NCBI RefSeq assembly: GCF_000242455.2
Contig: NC_019892.1
Location: forward strand, 4,278,001 to 4,342,000
DNA: 64,000 nt
Direction of reading: 5' to 3'
From: Singulisphaera acidiphila DSM 18658
Lineage (GTDB): Bacteria; Planctomycetota; Planctomycetia; Isosphaerales; Isosphaeraceae
Shown here: in pieces, positions 43,548 through 52,045 of the stretch
How positions within the stretch are numbered: the stretch's first letter is position 1
Layout: each line of letters begins with the position of its first letter
Notes under the pieces: generated by a model
Seen by the model: the letters and a program-made list of their open reading frames with translations, nothing else
The model's database searches: none
What the model was told of the DNA's origin: nothing
Translations under genes and position numbers: made by a program

Positions 43548-45455
43548 TCAAGCATCCACCCAGGAAAGCGACAGCCGGAACTCTCCCGAAGGAGCTTGGA
43601 TCGTCGCTTCATACTTCGCCAAGTCGTCGATCGGATGCCGGGCGACGAAGTCCGGGATCGTCCGCAGGCAGCCTTGCATCAACTCGAGTTCCCAACCGAA
43701 CGGAGGTCGCATCGACAATCCGCGTTCCTTTCGAAAAATCGAAGGATAGGCTTCGGGGCTCACCACTTCCCATTCGTACGCTTCAATGGCGTCCAGGTCA
43801 CCGTCGGAGATCCCCGAGTCGTCGTCATAAGTGACGGTCAGGGCGACCGTCTCGCGGGCGTTCGCTTCATCGGACATGCGGCCCGACCAGAGTTTCTTGA
43901 GGACCTTGAGGTCATCGTAGAGCGCCAGCCCAAAGGTCAGGCCGCTCTGTCCCATAACGACGGCAAAGCGGGGGCCACTTTCGAGCCGGTCACATTCCAC
44001 CTGGATCGCCGTCTCATAACCCAGCTTTCGCCAGGGCGCACTCCGGTAGAATTCGGCCGCCGCCTGATAGAAACCGGCGACCTGCTCAGGGGTGACCCCA
44101 GGCATGTCGAGCAAACTCGGGGGCTGATCGCCGGCCAGGTCGCGCTCGAGTTCCTCAAAGACGTGATCGATCTGGTCGAGCATGTCCAAGGCCTCGATTT
44201 CGACTTCGATCGCATTGAGGTGAGGCGTGAGTGCTCCCCACGGTTCACCGGTGTGAACTTGCAGCTCCGTCGGGCGATGCGCTTCGCCCATGATCGGCGA
44301 CTGCATGGCGGAAACAAGCTGATCCCAGAGCAACTCCGCCGTGGGAGCGTCTTCGACGAGGGTTTGAGAGAGGATCAGGTCGTGAGTCCGGCTGGTGACG
44401 AGCACAACCCAGGGATGAATGAGCACACCCCCGAGTTCGGTCCGGGAACGAAGTTGACGGGCGTCGGCCTGCCAGACATCGAACGCTTGCCGAAGGCCCA
44501 AGAGACGTTTCTGGGCCAAGGGGGATGGCCCTTCCCACTTTGACCGCCGCGTCTTGGGCGCCTTCGGTTTCGGTCCTGCCCCTTTGAGCCAGGCCAGGGC
44601 CCCGGGCGTCGACTTCCACCCCCCCATGGCCGAACCGGCGTAAAGGATCGCCTCATTGACATCGCCAAGGCCATAGAAGGCAGGCTGTTCGCGCGGCATC
44701 GGCTTTTTGCCAAGCAGGAAGTCGGGGACGTGCTTGTTGATTCGCTGGGCCGCTTCGAGCTCTTTTTGGGCGGAAGGCGCATCGCCATCCCGACGGAACG
44801 CCAGCAATGCCTTGGTGTAGACCCAGGCGGCCGTCGCCTCATCGTACGCATCAAGGAGGCGGGCGAGTTCGTCGAACCGATCCATGTTGAGCAGCCAGCC
44901 CGAGAGGACGTAACGCAACCCTTGGTTGTCGCCCGGGTTGAGCTGGAGCATCGCCTGGAGGTGCGTGATCGCCTCATCGCGATGCCCCAAGGTCCAGAGG
45001 ACATCCGCGAGGCCAAATCGGGCGCGCATGTACGGGCGGGTCTCGAGGAGACCCCAGAAGTGCCCCGCATGCGTCTCGAAGGAATCAGGACCCAGGGAGC
45101 GCTCGCCGGCCGCGACCCCTTGGCGGTAGAACTCCAGCGCGTCCTTGCGGGTCCTGGCAAGCTCGGCAAGCAGGATGTAAGCGTCGGTACAGTCGGGCGA
45201 AATCTCGAGCGCCTTCCGGGCAAGCTCAGCACGCTTCCGTTTATCGGTGATGTCCAGCGCCTGGAGCACGAGTTCCTCAGCCTGCCCCTGGGGCGTGTCG
45301 AGCGCGTTGGCGTGGGTGCCGGTCGCTCGACCCAGGAAGTCCCGCATGGCCGCTTCCAGAGCAATGGGGTCAGGAAACCCGGGCACAGACTCCTCCGTTT
45401 GCCCAGTTCGAGGGAGCTTTTTCGAAAGCTTCTTGCCTGGTCGCTTCTTGGCCAT
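43548..45455 (-). CDS. ST7-like tetratricopeptide-repeat protein
   Basis: A 635-residue soluble protein with a basic head (MAKKRPGKKLSKKLPRTG). Residues about 60-240 are TPR-like helices (RKALEISPDCTDAYILLAEL, MRARFGLADVLWTLGHRDEA, then ITHLQAMLQLNPGDNQGLRY). This last motif and its surroundings resemble the TPR core of the ST7 family, known in animals as a putative tumour-suppressor protein. The C-terminal half (about 330-630) is alpha/beta of the DUF6930/DUF7309 type (VLIHPWVVLVTSRTHDLILS). No membrane helices, unlike animal ST7. Function unknown; a protein-binding scaffold is plausible. Confidence 0.8.
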   Translation of the reverse strand: MAKKRPGKKLSKKLPRTGQTEESVPGFPDPIALEAAMRDFLGRATGTHANALDTPQGQAEELVLQALDITDKRKRAELARKALEISPDCTDAYILLAELARTRKDALEFYRQGVAAGERSLGPDSFETHAGHFWGLLETRPYMRARFGLADVLWTLGHRDEAITHLQAMLQLNPGDNQGLRYVLSGWLLNMDRFDELARLLDAYDEATAAWVYTKALLAFRRDGDAPSAQKELEAAQRINKHVPDFLLGKKPMPREQPAFYGLGDVNEAILYAGSAMGGWKSTPGALAWLKGAGPKPKAPKTRRSKWEGPSPLAQKRLLGLRQAFDVWQADARQLRSRTELGGVLIHPWVVLVTSRTHDLILSQTLVEDAPTAELLWDQLVSAMQSPIMGEAHRPTELQVHTGEPWGALTPHLNAIEVEIEALDMLDQIDHVFEELERDLAGDQPPSLLDMPGVTPEQVAGFYQAAAEFYRSAPWRKLGYETAIQVECDRLESGPRFAVVMGQSGLTFGLALYDDLKVLKKLWSGRMSDEANARETVALTVTYDDDSGISDGDLDAIEAYEWEVVSPEAYPSIFRKERGLSMRPPFGWELELMQGCLRTIPDFVARHPIDDLAKYEATIQAPSGEFRLSLSWVDA

Positions 45456-45589
45456 TGACCGATCCCCAAGCTTCGTATCGCCATCGGAATGGACCGCCCC
45501 ATCCCCCTGATCTTAGCCGGAACAGCGACGATCCGTCAGGCCTAGAGTCCGCCCTTTTGAATCGATCCGCCGCCGAATCGTCGACGGAA

Positions 45590-46156
45590 TCATGGGTTCC
45601 GTTCCGCGACGACGCGGCCGGGGCAGACGAACGAGATCCCTTGGGTGCTCGCCGTCCCGATCATGACGGCCTCGGCCACGGGGGCGCTGACGGGCCGCTC
45701 GGCCACCCACTCGAGCACGTAGCTTGCCGAATAGCCGCCGGTCGAGTCGCTCTCTTCGACGAAGAAGTCCATCGATGCCAGGGGAGCGATCCGCAACGGC
45801 TTCTTGAGCGCGTCTCGGACCAGGCGGCCATCTCGGTCGTGATACTTCACTGAGACAAGGATGATCGGCTGAACCCGATCGGTGTTCCGCACGCTAAGCG
45901 TCACGGCCAGGCCGAACGGACGCGCATCATTTGACGTGAAGACGTGAGAATAGACAGGAACATAGACCGTTTGCCCCGCCACGGCCTGGAAGTCAGGGCC
46001 GATCACAAACTCGGCCACCCCCGGGCGAGGCAGACCGCCAAGCGGGGAAGCCGGGCCGGGAGCTCCGGCTCCAGGGCCTCCCCCTGGGCCGCACGAAGTG
46101 CCTGAGACAAGAAGACTCGCCAGAACAATCGCGGCGCCGACGACGGTTCTTCGCAT
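45590..46156 (-). CDS. DUF3124 exported protein, candidate lipoprotein
   Basis: A 188-residue protein. The N-terminus MRRTVVGAAIVLASLLVSGT ends at Cys22; the lipobox (GTSC) is weak, so lipidation is only probable. After a Gly/Pro linker the DUF3124 core is clear: AGQTVYVPVYSHVFTSNDAR, LAVTLSVRNTDRVQPIILVS, VKYHDRDGRLVRD, YVLEWVAERPVSAPVAEAVM and STQGISFVCPGR. Function of the family is unknown. The next gene (membrane protein at 46203) is 46 bases upstream on the same strand, so the pair may be an operon. Confidence 0.9.
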   Translation of the reverse strand: MRRTVVGAAIVLASLLVSGTSCGPGGGPGAGAPGPASPLGGLPRPGVAEFVIGPDFQAVAGQTVYVPVYSHVFTSNDARPFGLAVTLSVRNTDRVQPIILVSVKYHDRDGRLVRDALKKPLRIAPLASMDFFVEESDSTGGYSASYVLEWVAERPVSAPVAEAVMIGTASTQGISFVCPGRVVAERNP

Positions 46157-46202
46157 GCGACATTCCGAAGCACTCGAGTCAAGCGGGAGAGGGACCTGAC
46201 TC

Positions 46203-46700
46203 TCAGGATACCACAGGTGCTCCCGCCATCGACTCTGCCGCCCCCGTTGGCCCCGATCTTTCGCCGGTCCTGAGTGCTCGGGCCACTGTGGTTAACATCC
46301 CGAGGTCCAGGACCGCCAGGCTCAACGACCCGACCGCGAGCACACCGAGAGTGACCTGGGCCGGCGAACCGCCGATCGTCGCCAGGGACTGGATCCCTCT
46401 GAGCAACACGCCAACACTGGCAAGATAACAAAGGAACTCCGCCCAACGCGCACGGACGGGAATCTTGAGCAAGTCCACATGCCGGGCGAGCGTCCCCAGC
46501 ATGAGCAAGAGCAAGGCCATCACGAAGGCCAGCACAAGCCCCACGAAAAAGTCAGACCGGGTGCCCGGATGCCGAACCAAGGCCACAATTGCCATCGGCA
46601 GAATGGCGACTCCCCCGAGGCAGCAAACCCACTGTCCCAGTTTGGCGTCGAACCCGGCTTCGCTGATTTGACGCCCGAGCACGGCCGGCAAGAAGGTCAT
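46203..46700 (-). CDS. four-helix integral membrane protein of unknown function
   Basis: I start at ATG 46700 (MTFLPAVLGRQISEAG), 7 bases after GGGGAG, giving 165 residues. Four hydrophobic segments are visible: WVCCLGGVAILPMAIVALV, FFVGLVLAFVMALLLLMLG, FLCYLASVGVLLRGIQSLA, and LGVLAVGSLSLAVLDLGML. The C-terminal 30 residues are polar. No conserved functional motif. It is probably cotranscribed with the DUF3124 gene downstream. Confidence 0.8.
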   Translation of the reverse strand: MTFLPAVLGRQISEAGFDAKLGQWVCCLGGVAILPMAIVALVRHPGTRSDFFVGLVLAFVMALLLLMLGTLARHVDLLKIPVRARWAEFLCYLASVGVLLRGIQSLATIGGSPAQVTLGVLAVGSLSLAVLDLGMLTTVARALRTGERSGPTGAAESMAGAPVVS

Positions 46701-47016
46701 CGGAGTTCTCCCCTTTTCGACAAGGTCGCACACGAATGATCGTCGCCTTCACAAACTCGCCACGCAATCCTACGACATTTGCCAGAGGCAAACAAGCGGC
46801 ATTCGGTGGTCGAGGTAAAATCACCCTCGCTCGTGCCTGGGCGACACCTGCGGAAGGGGAGCCGCGATAGAATGAGAGAAGCAGGCGGTTTCCGGAGGTC
46901 CGGGACACAAGCCTTTGCAGATGGCCCCCCCAAAAAAAAGATGCGGGCGGGGCGTCCGCGGTCCCAGGGAACGCAAACGAGCCGGAGCCAGTAAATCTCG
47001 TTGCGAGGGCAGAGTT

Positions 47017-47787
47017 GTGAGGACGAAGGAAGAGATCGTCAGAGACTGGCTGCCTCGGTACACGGGGCGTCCCTTGGAGGAGTTTGGCCAGTACATCCTA
47101 CTGACAAATTTCACAAACTATATCGACCTGTTTTCTCGTCGATTTGGCGTCGAGGTCATTGGACGCGACAAGCCGATGCCGTCAGCCACCGCCGAGAACA
47201 TCACGATCCTGAATTTTGGGATGGGAAGCGCCAACGCGGCCACCGCGATGGATCTCCTCTCGGCGATCGCTCCCAAAGCGGTCCTCTTCCTGGGGAAATG
47301 CGGCGGCCTCAAGAAGGCGAAGGTCGGCGACTACATCCTGCCGATCGCCGCGATCCGCGGAGAGGGAACGAGTAACGACTACCTCCCTGCCGAGATCCCC
47401 GCCTTGCCCTCGTTCCGGCTTCAGCGGGCCGTCTCGGCCATGATCGTCAAGCACAGCCTCGACTACTGGACCGGCACCGTCTACACCACCAACCGGCGAA
47501 TCTGGGAACACGACGACACCTTCAAGGAGTACCTTCGCAAAAGCAGGGCCGCGGGAATCGACATGGAAACGGCCACCATTTACGTGGTCGGGTTCGTGAA
47601 CCACATTCCCAAAGGGGCTCTTCTCCTGGTCTCCGACAGCCCGATGACCCCCGAAGGCGTCAAAACGGGACTGAGTGATGTCACCGTCACAGCCCAATAT
47701 ATGGAGAAGCACCTTCAGATCGGCGTCGACTCGCTCATCGAACTGCGCGACTCCGGAGAGTCGGTCGAGCATCTTCGCTTTGAATAA
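47017..47787 (+). CDS. AMP nucleosidase
   Basis: I start at GTG 47017 (VRTKEEIVRDWLPRYTG), 8 bases after GAGG, giving 256 residues, the usual size for this stand-alone form; the upstream in-frame part (from 46915) is Lys/Arg-rich junk. The protein is of the nucleoside-phosphorylase/hydrolase fold: ITILNFGMGSANAATAMDLL, VLFLGKCGGLKKAKVGDYIL, PIAAIRGEGTS, then the catalytic-site segment GIDMETATIYVVGF and LLLVSDSPMTPEGVKT. It hydrolyses AMP to adenine and ribose-5-phosphate, balancing the adenylate pool. E. coli Amn has an extra N-terminal domain that is absent here. The cobalamin riboswitch begins 118 bases downstream. Confidence 0.9.
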   Translation: MRTKEEIVRDWLPRYTGRPLEEFGQYILLTNFTNYIDLFSRRFGVEVIGRDKPMPSATAENITILNFGMGSANAATAMDLLSAIAPKAVLFLGKCGGLKKAKVGDYILPIAAIRGEGTSNDYLPAEIPALPSFRLQRAVSAMIVKHSLDYWTGTVYTTNRRIWEHDDTFKEYLRKSRAAGIDMETATIYVVGFVNHIPKGALLLVSDSPMTPEGVKTGLSDVTVTAQYMEKHLQIGVDSLIELRDSGESVEHLRFE

Positions 47788-47904
47788 GTGGAAGGGAGGA
47801 AGATGCAAAACAAGCTAGCAAACACGAACAATCAACAAGAAACGTTTTGACCGACGTATCGACACTTCACTTGACCGAGGCCCAGTCAACCGGTTCTAAT
47901 CGCC

Positions 47905-48090
47905 GTCGCTTGACAGGTTCCCCTGGCCTGACAACAGGTCGGGGGATAATAGGGAAGACGGTGTAAATCCGTCGCGGGGCCGCCGCTGTAATCGGCCAGG
48001 CCCCCGGACCAACCAAAGCCACTGCCGCAAGGCGGGAAGGCGGTCCGGGTGCCGTGATGAGCCGAGAGCCAGAAGACCTGCCCGTCGAGC
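47905..48090 (+). promoter_or_regulatory. cobalamin (B12) riboswitch
   Basis: The conserved AdoCbl aptamer elements occur in order: GACAGGTTCCCCTGG (P1/P2 start), ATAATAGGGAAGACGGTGTA, AATCCGTCGCGGGGCCGCCG, CTGTAATCGG, GCCACTG, GGGAAGGCGG, GATGAGCCGAGAGCCAGAAG, and the B12 box AGCCAGAAGACCTGCC at 48067-48082 (one change from AGCCAGGAGACCTGCC). It precedes the DUF1559 and PepSY-TM genes on the same strand and should repress them when cobalamin is high. Confidence 0.93.
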
Positions 48091-48133
48091 TTCTGTTCCG
48101 ATGCTTCGGCCACAAGCATCCGGGCGGGCATTT

Positions 48134-48211
48134 TTGCAGACCGTCTGCAACGAGCCATGCGCCGGAGGGCCGAAGGAAACCCTCTTGCCCGGCCCGGCAG
48201 CAAGGTCTGCA
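48134..48211 (+). promoter_or_regulatory. possible riboswitch expression platform with SD sequestration
   Basis: TGCAGACC (48135-48142) is the exact reverse complement of GGTCTGCA (48204-48211), which overlaps the Shine-Dalgarno AAGG of the DUF1559 gene. The same segment can instead form a tight local hairpin, TTGCAGA-CCG-TCTGCAA (48134-48150). Two exclusive pairings of one strand fit translational control by the aptamer. No good T-tract terminator is seen. Confidence 0.5.
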
Positions 48212-48214
48212 CTC

Positions 48215-49303
48215 ATGATATCTCGTCTTCGTCCTCGCCCTCAGCCTCAGCCTCAGAACCGCCCCTCCGGCTTCACGCTCATCGAACTGCTGGTCGTGAT
48301 CGCGATCATCGCCGTCCTGATCGCCCTGCTTTTACCCGCCGTTCAAGCGGCCCGCGAGGCCGCCCGGCGAGCTCAGTGCACCAACAACCTCAAGCAGATC
48401 GCGCTCGGGGCGATGAATTACGAGGCCTCCAATGGCGTGCTACCGTCAGGGAGCTATCCCCGGGTCGGCGACCCGACCGCGGCCAAGCCCTGGCCCGACC
48501 ACAGCGTTTTCGAGCGGATCTTGGGCTACATGGAGCAGCAGCCCGCCTATAACACGATCAACTTCAGCCTGACGATCTACGACAACGACAACCTCACCAT
48601 CGAGAAGATGGCCATCTCGACCCTCATGTGCCCGAGCGACCCGACGGTCGCCAACGCAACGCCCCTGGTCCGAGTAGCGGCCGCAGCCAACGGCGTGCCG
48701 GGTGTCTCGTTCTGGAATCCCGACCCACTCCCTCCGGGCGTCTGGACCCAGGCGCACACCAGTTACCGCGGGGTGGCCGGTCTCTGGATCAATCCGCCGA
48801 AAAACCTCGCCCCCGCCGAACTCCAGCGTGCGGCCGCCTCGCAGAACGGCCTGATCTTCATGGACAGCAACGTCCGCCTCGCCGCGGTCACCGACGGCAC
48901 CAGCATGACGATGTTGTTTGACGAGCGAGCCCACGGTTATTACCCGGCCTCGGTCGCAACCACCCCGGCCTACAAAGATTACTACCCGGCAATCTACGGA
49001 GCGTGGACTTACGGCTACTACGCTGCGCAGGGGATCTATAACTCCGCCCCGAATCGATTCCTCAGCCCGTACTACCCGTCAAGTTTTCATCCCGGCGGGA
49101 TCAACGTTGCCTTCTGCGATGGTTCGGTCCACTTCCTCAAGAACTCGATTGACGCGTTCCCGGAAGCGAATGACTTCCGTGGAGCCGGGCCCATGCTCAA
49201 TGGGCCGGACGGCTATAGCATGGCTCCCGGAGCAAGAATCCCGGTCTACCCAGCCCTGGCCACCCGAAGCGGTGGCGAAGTCATTTCGGCCGACTCTTAT
49301 TGA
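48215..49303 (+). CDS. DUF1559 prepilin-like protein
   Basis: I start at ATG 48215 (MISRLRPRPQPQPQ), with AAGG upstream, giving 362 residues; the frame continues upstream into the riboswitch leader and is not coding there. The class III prepilin signal is typical: GFTLIELLVVIAIIAVLIAL, cleaved after Gly, Glu at +5. The DUF1559 body follows (AARRAQCTNNLKQIALGAMN, YEASNGVLPSG). The C-terminal H-X9-DG motif is HPGGINVAFCDGSVHFLKNS. Planctomycetes have many copies of this family, thought to be pilin- or envelope-related, with no proven function. Being under a B12 riboswitch is unusual for the family and suggests a role in cobalamin or metal acquisition. Next gene follows by 57 bases. Confidence 0.93.
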   Translation: MISRLRPRPQPQPQNRPSGFTLIELLVVIAIIAVLIALLLPAVQAAREAARRAQCTNNLKQIALGAMNYEASNGVLPSGSYPRVGDPTAAKPWPDHSVFERILGYMEQQPAYNTINFSLTIYDNDNLTIEKMAISTLMCPSDPTVANATPLVRVAAAANGVPGVSFWNPDPLPPGVWTQAHTSYRGVAGLWINPPKNLAPAELQRAAASQNGLIFMDSNVRLAAVTDGTSMTMLFDERAHGYYPASVATTPAYKDYYPAIYGAWTYGYYAAQGIYNSAPNRFLSPYYPSSFHPGGINVAFCDGSVHFLKNSIDAFPEANDFRGAGPMLNGPDGYSMAPGARIPVYPALATRSGGEVISADSY

Positions 49304-49360
49304 TTGCCACCGATCCGCATTTGACGTGACGCCTTGGGAATCACTCCACCTTCCTCAGGA

Positions 49361-50470
49361 ATGGCTCATCTCTTGATGGCACCTTATCGGATCGTCCGCA
49401 TTTCCCACCTCATCCTCGGCCTCGGGGCCGGTGTGTTGGTCGCTTTGACGGGCCTGACCGGCGGCATCTTGGCCTTCCAGCGTGAGATCGATCGCGCACT
49501 CAACCCCGCGCTCTGGCGTGTTGAGCGAGCGAGCCAAACCGCAAGCCTGGAGCGAATCCGGGCTGCCGTCGAGGCGACCGGCGGCCCGCCGCCCCGGATG
49601 TTCCTCATGCCGAACCGGGCGGATCAGGCCCTGCTCGCCCTCTTGGTAGGTCGAGGGCCGACAGATCGCTGGGAGGTCTTCGTCAACCCCTACGATGCCC
49701 ACGTCCTCGGTCGGCGACGATTCGGATCGGCCTGGACCGAGCGAGTGAAGCAGTGGCATACCGAACTCTTCTTCGGTCGTCCTGGCCGACTCATCGTGGG
49801 GGCAGGGGGGTTAGCCTCGCTTGCGCTGAGCGTGAGCGGGTTCTGGCTCTGGTGGCGGACCCGCCCTGCCAAGTCGCCCGCCACCACGGGCCGACGACTT
49901 GCCTTGGATCTTCATCGTCGCGTCGGAATCATCAGCCTGATCCCTCTGACTCTGCTGGCGACAACCGGAGCCATCCTGATCTTCCGCCCATACCTCACCC
50001 CGGTGCTGAACCGGATCACCGGCCCGATGCCGCTGGAGGTCATCCCCAAGTCGCAGCCTGATCGCACCCTCACGCCGCCAACCTTGGATCAGATCCGTGA
50101 CAAGGCGCTCCTCGCCTATCCCGATGCACAGGTCACGCGGATCTACCTGCCCGAGGGTCCAGAAGGCACCTTCGCCGTTCGGCTCCGCTTGCCTGAAGAC
50201 GGAAACCCTCACGGCAATACGGCGATAAGGTTCGACCAGTACAGGGGAAATGTCCTCCAAGCCCACAGTTCGCGGATGACCTCGGCCGTTCAGAAAGTTC
50301 TCTGGTATGCGCCCTACCCATGGCATACCGGCGATGCGATGGGCCCCCTCGGTCGTGGCCTCGCCAGCTTGAGCGGCCTCTTTTCCGCGTTTCTCATGGC
50401 AACCGGACTGATCTGGTGGACACGTCGTTGGACGCGCGGGAAAACGCGCGATCGTTCGGACATTCCCTGA
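49361..50470 (+). CDS. PepSY-associated transmembrane protein
   Basis: The start is uncertain (ATG 49361 or ATG 49376); from 49361 it has 369 residues. PepSY-TM layout: first helix ISHLILGLGAGVLVALTGLT; an exposed PepSY-like loop (GGPPPRMFLMPNRADQALLA); a central helix pair (LIVGAGGLASLALSVSGFWL, ISLIPLTLLATTGAILIFR) with conserved His in LHRRVGI; a second PepSY segment; and a final WYAPYPWHTGDAMGPLGRGL followed by a helix ending IWWTRRW. Members usually sit beside TonB-dependent siderophore or metal receptors and are thought to act in iron reduction or uptake. Its place behind the cobalamin riboswitch fits a metal/corrinoid transport link. I see no TonB receptor in the window. Confidence 0.88.
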   Translation: MAHLLMAPYRIVRISHLILGLGAGVLVALTGLTGGILAFQREIDRALNPALWRVERASQTASLERIRAAVEATGGPPPRMFLMPNRADQALLALLVGRGPTDRWEVFVNPYDAHVLGRRRFGSAWTERVKQWHTELFFGRPGRLIVGAGGLASLALSVSGFWLWWRTRPAKSPATTGRRLALDLHRRVGIISLIPLTLLATTGAILIFRPYLTPVLNRITGPMPLEVIPKSQPDRTLTPPTLDQIRDKALLAYPDAQVTRIYLPEGPEGTFAVRLRLPEDGNPHGNTAIRFDQYRGNVLQAHSSRMTSAVQKVLWYAPYPWHTGDAMGPLGRGLASLSGLFSAFLMATGLIWWTRRWTRGKTRDRSDIP

Positions 50471-50745
50471 CCGCCCACTCGATTCTTTATGGGGTCAGGT
50501 TCCCGTCCGACCGGCGAAGAATCGACTTGATTCTCATGTCTCCCACGCATGGCCGTGCTTCGCTCAAGGCCCCGGCTCGCGCGATGACGCTCGAGTAGCC
50601 GATTGCGACACCATCATCGTGCAGGCTAAACTGTGGCGTACTTTCGACGGACCGGTGACATCCGTCGCCAACCTCAAAGAGAGCCCTCGCTTGTGAGGCG
50701 TTCGCTCTCCTCTTTCCGAGTCGTCATCATCGAGCTTGGAATCGC

Positions 50746-51378
50746 ATGACGTTCGACTCGCCCCGACAGGAACGCCTGGCTTCAATCGTGAGCCACGTCG
50801 CCTTGATCGCTTCGATCACGGTGTTCATCACGTTCCTCTGCCGCATCGCCGAACATACCCTCCACCGGAGGGCGACCTCCGCGATCCCGACCGAACGGCC
50901 GAATGAGGGGCGTCGGATCTTCCATCCCGCCGGATTCTCCATCATCCGGCCCGATTTCTGGAAGTCGAAGGTTATTGAGGACCGGGATCACCCGGGCCTG
51001 GGAGGCATCAAACTCTGGTCCCCCTCCAACCTCCCGCCTGGCGCCTCCCTGGAGGTCGCAAAACTCCGAAGTGAGCCCACGCTCCAAAGCCATGCGCATG
51101 AGGTCCGATTCCAAGGTCAGCCCGCCTGGTTGACGATCACGCACCATGACCAGGAAGACTTCGAACAACCCGGCCAGCTCACCGTTGAACTCACCTTCTC
51201 TCGCGACGATTCCTACTGGCTGGTCCGTTATGATTTGCAACGCGACCAGCCAGCCATACCGAAACGCGTCTGGGAATACATGGAGACCTTCTTGTCTCGC
51301 GTTCCCAAAAGAAAACCGCTAGGCAACGGTGGCGTCCGAAATCTCCCCAGTAGAGTCGAGGGGTGGCGCGGTGGCTGA
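50746..51378 (+). CDS. single-pass membrane protein, 3' end altered by intron insertion
   Basis: A 210-residue protein with a helix at about 15-37 (IVSHVALIASITVFITFLCR) and a polar C-terminal region that looks globular (RIFHPAGFSIIRPDFWKSKV, WLTITHHDQEDFEQPGQ, YWLVRYDLQRDQPAIPKRVW). Family unrecognised. The last ten codons come from the group II intron inserted at 51350. If the intron is removed in silico the frame runs NLP-KHNKL and stops at TAA 55268-55270, the likely ancestral end. The intron is antisense to this gene, so splicing from its mRNA cannot restore the old end. The missing tail is only five residues, so function may survive. Confidence 0.8.
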   Translation: MTFDSPRQERLASIVSHVALIASITVFITFLCRIAEHTLHRRATSAIPTERPNEGRRIFHPAGFSIIRPDFWKSKVIEDRDHPGLGGIKLWSPSNLPPGASLEVAKLRSEPTLQSHAHEVRFQGQPAWLTITHHDQEDFEQPGQLTVELTFSRDDSYWLVRYDLQRDQPAIPKRVWEYMETFLSRVPKRKPLGNGGVRNLPSRVEGWRGG

Positions 51379-51405
51379 CGCTCCGTTTCCACTCCCCCGC
51401 TCATC

Positions 51406-51438
51406 GAACCGGACGGGCCATTTTCTGGCATCCGGCTC
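51406..51438 (-). ncRNA. domain V of the outer group II intron
   Basis: A 33-base hairpin GAGCCGGATGCCAGAAAATG... closing with ...CGTCCGGTTC: 5' AGC catalytic triad, two-base GU-type bulge, GNRA-like loop. It lies 12 bases after the outer RT stop codon and is followed by the domain VI stem. Confidence 0.85.
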
Positions 51439-51450
51439 TCGGACAAGAAC

Positions 51451-51971
51451 TCACGCTTTCGCCCACGGAAAGCTTCGGGGTCGCTCGCTCAAGCGGACCA
51501 GGCCCAGCACGTCGTGCAGGTACTGATCGGGGAACCGTGACGTCCCCCGACTCTTCAGCTTGTGCTTCCGCCGAAGCCACTGGCGGAGCCGATCCCGCGC
51601 GTGGCGGTCCACGGCTCGATACGCGGGACTGACCGGGCCGAGACAGAAATAGTTCGACCAACCCAAAAGCATCCGGTTCAGTCGGGCCACTCGGTCTTCG
51701 ACGTCCGTCCAGAACCATCTCCGGCTCGTCTGGTCGCTGATCTCCCGTTTCAGGCGGTCGATCTTCTTCGCCGAGGGACGCGTCCCGATGTAGGACTGGC
51801 CCGTCTTCGGCGACCAGCATCGCCCGATCGTATACCCCAGGAAGTCGAACGTTTCCTCAGGGACACGGCACAACCGCGTCTTCGTCTCGTTCACCGTCAG
51901 CCGCAGCTTCAACATCATGCTCCGCATCGTGGCCATCGCTTCGGCAGCGGTGCCACGACAGCAGATCACAA
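51451..51971 (-). CDS. outer intron RT/maturase, 3' part (second exon)
   Basis: This is the C-terminal part of the reverse transcriptase that begins at 54720. Joined to 53916-54720 it gives 1326 nt (442 codons) and reads YADD-FVICCRGTAAEA across the junction. The part contains the RT palm/thumb segment (LTVNETKTRLCRVPEETFDF followed by LGYTIGRCW) and maturase domain X (VEDRVARLNRMLLGWSNYFC, then DRHARDRLRQWLRRKHKLKS). No HNH endonuclease domain is present. Without removal of the inner intron this half cannot be expressed as part of the RT. Confidence 0.88.
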
Positions 51972-52011
51972 GTCGAGTAGCCCGGGGGAATTGCACCCCC
52001 AGGCCCTCTCG

Positions 52012-52045
52012 GATCCGGACGGGAGGCTCTCGCCTCATCCGGCTC
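52012..52045 (-). ncRNA. domain V of the inner group II intron
   Basis: A 34-base hairpin GAGCCGGATGAGGCGAGAGC... ending ...CCCGTCCGGATC, with the AGC triad, GAGA-type tetraloop and CGU bulge. It begins at the base after the RT stop codon. Confidence 0.85.

Noticed and set aside
46915-47016. 34-residue extension of AMP nucleosidase
   Set aside because: It is Lys/Arg/Gly-rich, follows an A-run and lacks a ribosome-binding site; GTG 47017 has one and gives the family's normal length.
48100-48135. Hairpin GATGCTT/AAGCATC plus five T residues as a riboswitch terminator
   Set aside because: Ten GC-rich bases separate the stem from the T-tract, so intrinsic termination is unlikely; the SD-sequestering pairing explains control better.
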